From NCBI GenBank assembly GCA_005240015.1, contig SBBV01000227.1:1-5540 (forward strand): 5,540 bases of DNA. Direction: 5' to 3'. The stretch comes from Candidatus Odyssella thessalonicensis. GTDB taxonomy: Bacteria > Pseudomonadota > Alphaproteobacteria > Bin65. Below, in pieces: positions 1 to 4,253 of the stretch (within the stretch, counting starts at the first letter, position 1; each line of letters begins with the position of its first letter). The notes beneath the pieces were generated by a model. The model was given only the letters and a program-made list of their open reading frames with translations, was not told the origin of the DNA and searched no databases. The position numbers and the translations under genes were made by a program.

Positions 1-660
1 CATCTGCGGCGGCGGCACGACGATGCAGGAGATGTCCTTCTCGGGATCGACGCCGTTGGCGGCGAGCCAATAGCGGATCCAGACGTCGTGCGTGCCGCCG
101 CGGAAGGTCATCGCCGCCTTGGGGTCCTTGCCGGCGGATTTGAGCTTGGCCACTTCCTCCTTGAGCGCCGGCGCGCTGGCCTCGATCTTCTTGCCGAGGA
201 AATCCTTGGTGACCGAGATCGCCTGCCCGTTGGTGTTGAGGCGAAGCAGGATGTTCATCGGCACCGGCTGGTTGTTCTTGGTCACCTTGCCGGCGCTGAT
301 CATGTAGGGCATCGGCGTGAGGATGTGCGCGCCGTCGATGCCGCCCTTCGCCGAGCCGAGCTCGATGTTGTCGCGCGTGGTACCCCACGAAGCCTGCTTG
401 GTGACCTCGACCTCGGGCATGCCGTGCTTCGTGAAGAAGCCCTTCTCCTTCGCGACGATCAGCGGCGAAGCGTCGGTGAGCGCGATGAAGCCGAAGATCG
501 CCTTCTTGACCTCGGGCGCCTCGGCGCCTTGCGCGAAGGCGCCGGCCGGAAACGCGGCGCGGATCGCAGTGAACAGCGCCGCCGTGCCGGCGACCGCGGC
601 TCCCTGCTTGATCAGAGCGCGGCGCGATCTCGAGGTGCGGTCGCTGGGGCGAAAGGTCAT
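1..660 (-). CDS. nrtA: NrtA/CmpA-family nitrate ABC transporter substrate-binding protein, Tat-exported (3' part outside window)
   Basis: This is the N-terminal 220 residues of a periplasmic solute-binding protein of the nitrate/nitrite/cyanate (NrtA/CmpA) family, which hands nitrate to an NrtB-NrtC type permease and ATPase. The start at 658-660 follows a good Shine-Dalgarno and opens a Tat signal: residues 12-18 are SRRALIK, then a mild hydrophobic stretch (about 21-33), with likely cleavage after AFA (41-43). The mature part has family-typical segments: FGFIALTDASPLIVAKEKGF (56-75), SWGTTRDNIELG (91-102) and TPMPYMISAG (115-124). W92 and Q146 are plausible equivalents of known nitrate-contact residues, by alignment from memory. 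The reading frame is open to base 1, so about half of a usual 400-450 residue protein is missing. The Tat signal argues against the related cytoplasmic sensor NasS. It lies downstream of nasT on the same strand, behind a structured leader. Substrate could be nitrate, nitrite or bicarbonate by fold alone; the nasT context favours nitrate. Confidence 0.9.
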   Translation of the reverse strand, partial: MTFRPSDRTSRSRRALIKQGAAVAGTAALFTAIRAAFPAGAFAQGAEAPEVKKAIFGFIALTDASPLIVAKEKGFFTKHGMPEVEVTKQASWGTTRDNIELGSAKGGIDGAHILTPMPYMISAGKVTKNNQPVPMNILLRLNTNGQAISVTKDFLGKKIEASAPALKEEVAKLKSAGKDPKAAMTFRGGTHDVWIRYWLAANGVDPEKDISCIVVPPPQM

Positions 661-667
661 GACATCG

Positions 668-673
668 TCCTCT
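668..673 (-). promoter_or_regulatory. Shine-Dalgarno of nrtA
   Basis: On the minus strand AGAGGA lies 7 nt before the ATG at 658-660. It supports this start, which also gives an intact Tat signal peptide. Confidence 0.7.
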
Positions 674-704
674 GGTTTCGGTCGGCCGCGAAGCCGGCAA
701 CTCC

Positions 705-749
705 AAACACGAAGCGCCCGTCCGGCGGATTCCCGTCCGCCGATCGGGC
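705..749 (-). terminator. Leader attenuator terminator upstream of nrtA
   Basis: Minus-strand RNA can form CGGCGGA (742-736) paired with TCCGCCG (729-723) around a CGGGAA loop. This is extended past a 2x2 internal loop by GCCCG (749-745) with CGGGC (720-716), giving 12 base pairs in all. The next bases, 713-705, are TTCGTGTTT, six U in nine, so the U-tract is present but imperfect. It sits within the nrtA leader, about 45 nt before the start codon. Its outer 5' arm is the same GCCC that closes the second ANTAR-type hairpin, so the two structures exclude each other. That overlap is the strongest reason to call it an attenuator and not a plain terminator. Termination itself is inferred. Confidence 0.6.
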
Positions 750-764
750 GCCATTGCCCATCCG
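741..764 (-). promoter_or_regulatory. ANTAR-target hairpin 2 (antiterminator half) in nrtA leader
   Basis: Minus-strand GGGC (759-756), hexaloop AATGGC (755-750) and GCCC (749-746) form a compact stem-loop. It extends through a U-G pair (760/745), a mismatch, and C-G, G-C and G-U pairs out to 764/741. The loop has A at position 1 and G at position 4, the pattern known for RNAs bound by ANTAR proteins. Forming this hairpin uses up 741-749, which includes the 5' outer arm and first inner bases of the terminator hairpin. The gene for an ANTAR protein (nasT) lies directly upstream. Confidence 0.62.
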
Positions 765-784
765 GGCGGCGGAGATCGCCGCCC
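764..784 (-). other. Strong GC hairpin between the two ANTAR-type hairpins
   Basis: Minus-strand GGGCGGCG (784-777) pairs perfectly with CGCCGCCC (771-764) around a five-base loop ATCTC. It fills most of the 40-nt linker between the two hexaloop hairpins and could stack them together or offer GGGC/GCCC arms for alternative pairing. Its loop is not a hexaloop, so it is not itself an ANTAR site. Confidence 0.5.
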
Positions 785-800
785 GCGCAATTTTGTGCGA

Positions 801-816
801 AGCCCGCCGTTGGGCC
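801..816 (-). promoter_or_regulatory. ANTAR-target hairpin 1 in nrtA leader
   Basis: Minus-strand GCCC (815-812), hexaloop AACGGC (811-806) and GGGC (805-802), with one more G-U pair at 816/801. The loop has A1 and G4 and differs from the loop of hairpin 2 by a single base at position 3. It would lie within about 10 nt of the 5' end of RNA started at the sigma-54 promoter, where the first hairpin of ANTAR-controlled leaders is expected. Confidence 0.62.
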
Positions 817-836
817 GCGCGAACGATCTGCCTAAC

Positions 837-852
837 GCAAGGGCTGTGCCAA
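837..852 (-). promoter_or_regulatory. Sigma-54 (RpoN) -24/-12 promoter for nrtA
   Basis: The minus strand reads TTGGCACAGCCCTTGC. This matches the consensus YTGGCACG-N4-TTGC at every position except the last G of the -24 block, and it has the strict 10-bp spacing between the GG and GC doublets. Counting 12 bases from the GC puts the start of transcription near 825, about 165 nt before the nrtA ATG and just ahead of the first ANTAR hairpin. Sigma-54 with NtrC is the usual nitrogen control of nitrate-assimilation operons, so the activator here is probably NtrC, though I found no convincing NtrC dyad. Confidence 0.78.
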
Positions 853-871
853 TCCCCGTGCTGGAGGCTAA

Positions 872-889
872 CGCCTTGTAAACGAGGCG
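872..889. repeat. Inverted repeat just upstream of the sigma-54 promoter
   Basis: CGCCT and AGGCG are separated by 8 bp, 20 bp upstream of the -24 element. There is no U-tract, so a terminator is unlikely. It could be a protein-binding dyad, but five-base arms in GC-rich DNA are weak evidence. Confidence 0.3.
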
Positions 890-929
890 ATTTTCAATCC
901 CGGCTGAACTCTCATCATCCGTTTGGCGA

Positions 930-941
930 GGGGCATGCCCC
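930..941. promoter_or_regulatory. Perfect 12-bp palindrome GGGGCATGCCCC, possible upstream operator
   Basis: It lies between nasT and nrtA, about 80 bp upstream of the -24 element, at a distance usual for enhancer-binding sites of sigma-54 promoters. It does not match the NtrC consensus (TGCAC-N7-GTGCA type). Function unknown. Confidence 0.25.
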
Positions 942-994
942 ATCTTGCCGGCAGACAGCCCTTCGCATGTGCACAATGGCGCGGGATTGAACAG

Positions 995-1579
995 CTAGCG
1001 CAGCATCTTGGCGGCCGCGAGCAGGCTCGCGGCGATTTCGGCAACGCGCTTGTTCTGCTCCATCGCGGCGCTGCGCAGCGCACGATACGCGTCTTCCTCC
1101 GACAGCTTGCGCTCGCGCATCAAGATGCCCTTGGCGCGTTCGATGACCTTCCGCTCGGCCAGCGACGCCTTGGCCTTGGCGATTTCGTCGTTGAGCGCCT
1201 GGAACTGGTTGAAGCGCGCGATCGCGACGTCGAGGATCGGCTTGACGCGCGCCGGCTTGAGCCCGTCCACGACATAGGCGCTCACGCCCGCGCCGATCGC
1301 CTCGGCGATCATGGTCTCATCGGAGCGATCGACGAACATCAGGATCGGCCGCGGGCACGCGCGCGTCACCTCGCGCAGACTCTCCATCGTGTCGCGATCG
1401 GGCGAGTTCATGTCGATGATGATGACCTCGGCGCCGGTCGCGGCGACCTCGGCGGCTAGGTCGGCCGCGCTGGCGCGCTGGGCCACGACCGTGTGACCCG
1501 CGGCGCGCAGCGCCGTTTCGACGGCGCCGGCGCGATCGGGTGCTTCGTCAATGAGCAAGATCCTGAAACGCGGGCCCAT
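995..1579 (-). CDS. nasT: NasT-type ANTAR-domain response regulator, nitrate-responsive transcription antiterminator
   Basis: 194 residues, the usual NasT size, with two domains. Residues 5-120 form a receiver-like domain: D11 and the phosphoacceptor position D56 (IIIDMNSPD) are kept, as is K108, but the usual Ser/Thr switch position reads FVD (82-84), so signalling by phosphorylation is doubtful. Residues 129-190 are a coiled linker plus ANTAR RNA-binding domain, with ERAKGILM (147-154), LSEEDAYRALRSAAM (159-173) and VAEIAASLL (179-187). In the known NasS-NasT system, NasS holds NasT until nitrate or nitrite frees it to bind paired hexaloop hairpins in nitrate-gene leaders. The start at 1577-1579 is chosen because the protein opens directly with strand 1 of the receiver; the frame stays open upstream to 1975 but that part is unlike a protein. 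The Shine-Dalgarno is weak. It precedes nrtA on the same strand, and the nrtA leader carries matching RNA targets. No nasS is adjacent. Confidence 0.9.
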   Translation of the reverse strand: MGPRFRILLIDEAPDRAGAVETALRAAGHTVVAQRASAADLAAEVAATGAEVIIIDMNSPDRDTMESLREVTRACPRPILMFVDRSDETMIAEAIGAGVSAYVVDGLKPARVKPILDVAIARFNQFQALNDEIAKAKASLAERKVIERAKGILMRERKLSEEDAYRALRSAAMEQNKRVAEIAASLLAAAKMLR

Positions 1580-1676
1580 TGCGGTCGGTCGGATTTCCCG
1601 GAACGAGGTGTCGTGGCTTGCATCGGACTTCCCTCGGGTATCGGAACTGCAAGATTCGTGCCGCGATTGCGCGCCC

Positions 1677-1699
1677 GCCCAGGCGGGGCACGCCTGAGC
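1677..1699 (-). other. 9-bp stem-loop in the nasT upstream region
   Basis: On the minus strand GCTCAGGCG (1699-1691) pairs with CGCCTGGGC (1685-1677) around a five-base loop, with one G-U pair. The same stem has a C-A mismatch on the plus strand, so it is better as RNA toward nasT. It lies about 98 nt before the nasT start in the 272-bp gap between divergent genes. No U-tract follows, so it is not a clear terminator; it may be part of a nasT leader or an operator. Confidence 0.35.
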
Positions 1700-1779
1700 G
1701 CAGCGCTTTCGGTTGAGCTCGCCAATGCTGCGGCTCGCGGCGGGCGCGCCGGTGCATGCCGGCCGCGCTTGCGCCGGTA

Positions 1780-1808
1780 TGGACACGACGCGGTGGCGCT
1801 CCGATAAT
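1780..1808 (+). promoter_or_regulatory. Sigma-70 type promoter for the VOC gene
   Basis: TGGACA (1780-1785) and GATAAT (1803-1808) each match the consensus at five of six positions and are exactly 17 bp apart. The transcript would start near 1815, giving a leader of about 37 nt. The site is in the gap between the divergent nasT and VOC genes. Confidence 0.5.
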
Positions 1809-1836
1809 TCCGTCGGAAAATCCTGCGTGGAAAGAA

Positions 1837-1843
1837 AGAGAGG
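1837..1843 (+). promoter_or_regulatory. Shine-Dalgarno deciding the VOC gene start
   Basis: AGAGAGG stands 8 nt before ATG 1852. The in-frame ATG at 1756 lies upstream of the predicted promoter and adds a Pro/Arg-rich, non-family stretch, so 1852 is preferred. Confidence 0.65.
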
Positions 1844-1851
1844 CGCGGACC

Positions 1852-2412
1852 ATGCCGGCTGCCACAGCCATTCCGGCCATTCGCGGCGTCCACCACACCG
1901 CGTTCCGCTGCCGCGATGCCGCCGAAACGCGCCGCTTCTATGAGGGCATCCTCGGCCTGCCACTGGCCGCGGCACTTTCGTTCGACGAGGAGCCGGGCAC
2001 CGGCGCGCCGCTCAAATACATGCATCTCTTCTTCGAGATGGGCGACGGCCGCTACGTCGCCTTCTTCGACCTGCCCGACTCGGCCGACGAGGCGAAGTTC
2101 AAGAAGAAATCCGGCTTCAATCTCCACATCGCGTTCGAGGTGGCGAGCAAGGCGGACCTCGACGCGTTCCAGCGCCGTTTCAACGAGAACGGCATCGAGA
2201 ACCACGGGCCCATCGACCACCATTTCGTCAAATCGATCTATGCCTGGGACCCCAACGGCATCCAGATCGAGATCACCTGGCGCGATCCGGCCCACGACAA
2301 GATCATGGCCGAGGAGCGCGCCAAGGCCGCCGCCACCATGACGGCGTGGGACAAGGAGACGACGCCGCTCAAGGCGGGAAAGCTGAAGCTGCGGCCCGCG
2401 GCGAGCAATTAG
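1852..2412 (+). CDS. VOC-superfamily (glyoxalase/extradiol dioxygenase fold) protein
   Basis: 186 residues. The vicinal-oxygen-chelate fold is made of paired beta-alpha-beta-beta-beta modules around a divalent metal. The first module shows VHHTAFRCRDAAETRRFYEG (13-32) with the usual ETRRFYEGILGL helix, and the second shows FNLHIAFEVAS (89-99) through DPNGIQIEI (133-141), the classic C-terminal strand with its ligand Glu. Likely metal ligands are H15, H92 and E140, possibly with H58 (YMHLFFE). The DPNG-IQ-E ending is common in single-unit dioxygenase-like members. A charged C-terminal tail (144-186, rich in Lys and Ala) follows the fold. No export signal, so cytoplasmic. It could be a ring-cleaving dioxygenase, a lyase or an isomerase; sequence alone does not tell. 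It is transcribed away from nasT and toward an alpha/beta-hydrolase gene 206 bp downstream, with an inverted-repeat element between them. Confidence 0.87.
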   Translation: MPAATAIPAIRGVHHTAFRCRDAAETRRFYEGILGLPLAAALSFDEEPGTGAPLKYMHLFFEMGDGRYVAFFDLPDSADEAKFKKKSGFNLHIAFEVASKADLDAFQRRFNENGIENHGPIDHHFVKSIYAWDPNGIQIEITWRDPAHDKIMAEERAKAAATMTAWDKETTPLKAGKLKLRPAASN

Positions 2413-2430
2413 ATGCCAAAGCGCCCGATC

Positions 2431-2555
2431 CGTAGGGGCGCGCTGCGCGCGCCCTCTTTCCGCGCGCACAGCGGCCACGTGGTAGGACGGGCGCGACAGC
2501 GAGTTGCTCCGGCGCCTTGCCGGCGGAGCCGGGGCGCGCGCAGCGCGCCCCTACG
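2431..2555. repeat. Inverted-repeat element with 24-bp arms (MITE/REP-like)
   Basis: The left arm 2431-2454 begins CGTAGGGGCGCGCTGCGCGC and is repeated exactly in inverse orientation at 2532-2555. Each arm is itself nearly self-complementary (GGGCGCGC ... GCGCGCCC). The 77 bp between contain a further hairpin, GCTCCG (2506-2511) with CGGAGC (2524-2529). The element starts 18 bp after the VOC stop codon and fills most of the gap before the hydrolase gene. It has no coding capacity. The form suggests a small dispersed repeat or a transcript-end structure; copy number cannot be judged from one window. Confidence 0.65.
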
Positions 2556-2601
2556 CGGCGGACGCCGAGTCCACCCGTGCTCCGGCCGCGTCCCTCGCCC
2601 G

Positions 2602-2615
2602 TCGTTCTGAGCGAA
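2602..2615 (+). repeat. Fragment resembling the end of the 4147-4224 repeat
   Basis: TCGTTCTGAGCGAA matches the outer end of the right arm of the repeat at 4204-4227 (TCGTCCTGAGCGAA on the minus strand) at 13 of 14 positions. It ends four bases before the proposed GTG start of the hydrolase gene and provides the weak GAGCGA that may serve as ribosome-binding site. It may be a repeat remnant or chance. Confidence 0.35.
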
Positions 2616-2618
2616 AAC

Positions 2619-3788
2619 GTGTCCTCTCCCCGCGGCTTCGAGTATACGCGCGAGCCTTTCCTCGTCGTCTTCAAGGAAGAGACGCCGATCAAGGAAACCT
2701 ATGCCGGCGAGGTCGGCACGATCGTGCTCGAGGGGCACCGCTTGAGGCCGCAGGGGCGCGACTCCAAGACCGTCGTCGTCTTCATGCATCCCATTGGCGG
2801 CACGCAGTACCTGCCGCTGCCGGCGGCGCTGGCGCGCGCCGGCATTCACGTGATCTCGTGCAACAGCCGCTATCCGCGCAACGACAGCGCGCTGATCATG
2901 GAGAAGGTGGCGCTCGATCTCGGCGCCTGCCTGCGCCACGCGCGCGAGAAATTCGGCTACGAGCGCATCGTGCTCGGCGGCTGGAGCGGCGGCGGCTCGC
3001 TGTCGCTGTTCTATCAGTCGCAGGCGGAGAGCCCGACGGTGACGAGCACACCCGCCGGCGATCCGCCCGATCTCACGCGCGCGAACCTGCCGAAGGCCGA
3101 TGCGGTCATGCTGCTGGCGGCGCACACGAGCCGCGCCAAGACGCTCACCGAGTGGCTCGACCCCTCGATCGTCGACGAACGCGAGCCAGGGAAGCGCGAT
3201 CCGCGCCTGAGCCTTTATCATCCGGACGCGCCCAAGCCGCCCTATGCGCCGGATTTCGTCGCGCGCTATCGCGCGGCGCAGATCGCGCGCAACCGGCGCA
3301 TCACGGCCTGGGCGCAGGAGCTGCTGGCGGCGGCGAAGAAGCGCGGCGAGCCCAATTTCGAGCACTGCTTCGTCGTCTACGGCACCATGGCCGATCCCAA
3401 TTGGCTCGATGCCACGCTCGAGCCGAACGGCCGGCGGCCCGGCTGGTGCTTCATGGGCGATCCCAGGATGGTCAACGATGCGCCGGCGGGCCTCGCGCGC
3501 TTTTCGACACTGCGGAGCTGGCTCTCGCAGTGGAGCTACGATCTCTCGAATGCCGACGGCCCGGCCGCGGCCGCGCGCATCTCGGTTCCCGCGCTCGTCA
3601 TCGAGAACAGCGCCGACGACGGCTGCCTGCCGCATCACAACCGCCGCTTCCTCGCCGCGCTCAAGTCGGAGACGGAGCACCGCGTGATCGAGGGCGCCAA
3701 CCACTACTACTTCGGCCAGCCCGACAAGGCGGCGGAAGCGGTCGCAGCGATCAAGGATTGGCTCGCGCGGCGGAAGCTCCTCGACTAG
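2619..3788 (+). CDS. Alpha/beta-hydrolase of unknown substrate
   Basis: 389 residues from GTG 2619. Alpha/beta-hydrolase signatures are clear: VVVFMHPIGG (52-61) gives the strand and oxyanion-hole loop, GGWSGGG (120-126) is the nucleophile elbow with Ser123, VPALVIENSADDGCLP (323-338) carries the acid at D333 or D334, and EGANHYYFG (356-364) supplies the catalytic His362. About 190 residues between elbow and acid are much longer than in minimal members and imply a large lid or cap (130-320). No signal peptide or membrane segment, so probably cytoplasmic. The start is uncertain: the frame is open back to a TTG at 2517, but that extension is Pro/Arg-rich and runs through the inverted-repeat element, and no in-frame ATG precedes residue 56. 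GTG 2619 has only a weak Shine-Dalgarno. Possible roles include esterase, thioesterase or C-C hydrolase. It follows the VOC gene in the same direction. Confidence 0.83.
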   Translation: MSSPRGFEYTREPFLVVFKEETPIKETYAGEVGTIVLEGHRLRPQGRDSKTVVVFMHPIGGTQYLPLPAALARAGIHVISCNSRYPRNDSALIMEKVALDLGACLRHAREKFGYERIVLGGWSGGGSLSLFYQSQAESPTVTSTPAGDPPDLTRANLPKADAVMLLAAHTSRAKTLTEWLDPSIVDEREPGKRDPRLSLYHPDAPKPPYAPDFVARYRAAQIARNRRITAWAQELLAAAKKRGEPNFEHCFVVYGTMADPNWLDATLEPNGRRPGWCFMGDPRMVNDAPAGLARFSTLRSWLSQWSYDLSNADGPAAAARISVPALVIENSADDGCLPHHNRRFLAALKSETEHRVIEGANHYYFGQPDKAAEAVAAIKDWLARRKLLD

Positions 3789-3821
3789 AGCGCAATCCGA
3801 TCGGCCTGAATCACCTCTGGG
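3789..3821. other. Short spacer after the hydrolase stop
   Basis: It contains the 8-bp palindrome CCGATCGG (3797-3804). The text TAGAGCGCAATCCGATC across the stop codon resembles, from memory, dispersed repeats that often follow stop codons in alphaproteobacteria. No terminator is visible. Confidence 0.25.
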
Positions 3822-4078
3822 TGTCGTCCCGGGCGCGCTGCAGCACGCCGCTCCTTCGGCGGCGTGGTGCTAGTCGCACGCCAAGCGGCGTGCTTCAGGC
3901 CGAACGACGGCACTTGCCGTCGTTCGGCAGTAAGCTCGGCCCCTTGGGCCGAGCGACGCAAACCCGGGACCCAAGTACAGCGCGGACGCCGCGCGGCGTC
4001 GGCGCCTCGAGGGGGACCCGGGTCAGCAGCGCATCACGCGCAAGAAAGGGCGCGTGCCGCGCAGCACCCGGGACGACA
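3822..4078. repeat. 257-bp stem-loop cassette with 12-bp inverted ends
   Basis: TGTCGTCCCGGG (3822-3833) returns inverted as CCCGGGACGACA (4067-4078). Between them is a run of separate hairpins: 3840-3870 (CACGCCGC/GCGGCGTG), 3876-3893 (GCACGCC, loop AAGC), 3899-3928 (14-bp arms, 2-base spacer), 3934-3954 (GCTCGGCCC, loop CTT), 3985-4000 (GACGCC, loop GCGC) and 4035-4056 (CACGCGC, loop of 8). ACCCGGG occurs three times (3962, 4016, 4066), once within the palindrome GACCCGGGTC (4015-4024). No open frame with protein-like composition covers it. It lies between the convergent hydrolase and binding-protein genes. It could be a composite dispersed repeat, a non-autonomous mobile element, or a structured RNA; no transposase is present. 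Confidence 0.6.
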
Positions 4079-4140
4079 AGACCTTTGTTTCAACCTGGTC
4101 AAATACCGCTCTAAGGCGAGTTTTTCGCGCCCACCCACAA
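4079..4140. other. Spacer between two repeat elements, nothing recognised
   Basis: This 62-bp stretch is more AT-rich than its surroundings, with GTTTCAA and AGTTTTT. There is no stable hairpin before the T-run beyond a 3-bp CGC/GCG stem, so I do not call a terminator. No gene signal on either strand. Confidence 0.3.
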
Positions 4141-4146
4141 TCGTCA

Positions 4147-4224
4147 TCCTGAGCGAAGCGAAGGATCCCGCCTCCACCGCCGCCGACGCTGGCGCGGAAG
4201 CAAGATCCTTCGCTTCGCTCAGGA
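4147..4224. repeat. Inverted-repeat element with 21-bp arms
   Basis: The left arm (4147-4167) ends in CCTGAGCGAAGCGAAGGATC and is repeated exactly inverted at 4204-4224, around a 36-bp GC-rich centre. Imperfect similarity continues outward on both sides (TCGTCA against TCGTC), so the element may be 4141-4230. From memory, this arm motif is a common dispersed intergenic repeat in many high-GC bacteria. It lies 29 bp beyond the stop codon of the binding-protein gene and could also act as an RNA stabilising or ending structure, though no U-tract follows on either strand. Confidence 0.7.
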
Positions 4225-4253
4225 CGACCAATTTATCGTGCGCGGCCGCGCCG

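Noticed and set aside
968..984. NtrC-like site around TTGTGCACA
   Set aside because: One half-site resembles TGGTGCA but the partner half does not match at the required spacing.
88..990. Long plus-strand open frame overlapping nrtA and its leader
   Set aside because: Arg/Ala/Leu-rich composition typical of an antisense frame in high-GC DNA; it overlays a clear minus-strand NrtA reading frame.
1456..2478. 340-codon minus-strand frame across nasT and the VOC gene
   Set aside because: It is the shadow of two recognisable genes, with no protein-family motif of its own.
2409..3704. 431-codon minus-strand frame opposite the hydrolase
   Set aside because: Arg-rich shadow; the plus strand has a full catalytic triad and family motifs.
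3840..4056. CRISPR-like array
   Set aside because: The hairpins differ in sequence and spacing; there is no constant direct repeat with unique spacers.
2504..4114. 536-codon plus-strand frame
   Set aside because: Out of frame with the hydrolase and running through the stem-loop cassette; composition is not protein-like.
4110..4127. Intrinsic terminator (CGC-loop-GCG then TTTTT)
   Set aside because: The stem is only 3 bp, too weak to call although a T-run follows.
4204..4230. Terminator of the LivK-like gene formed by the 4147-4224 element
   Set aside because: The stem could form, but no U-tract follows on the minus strand and the loop is 36 nt; left as a repeat.
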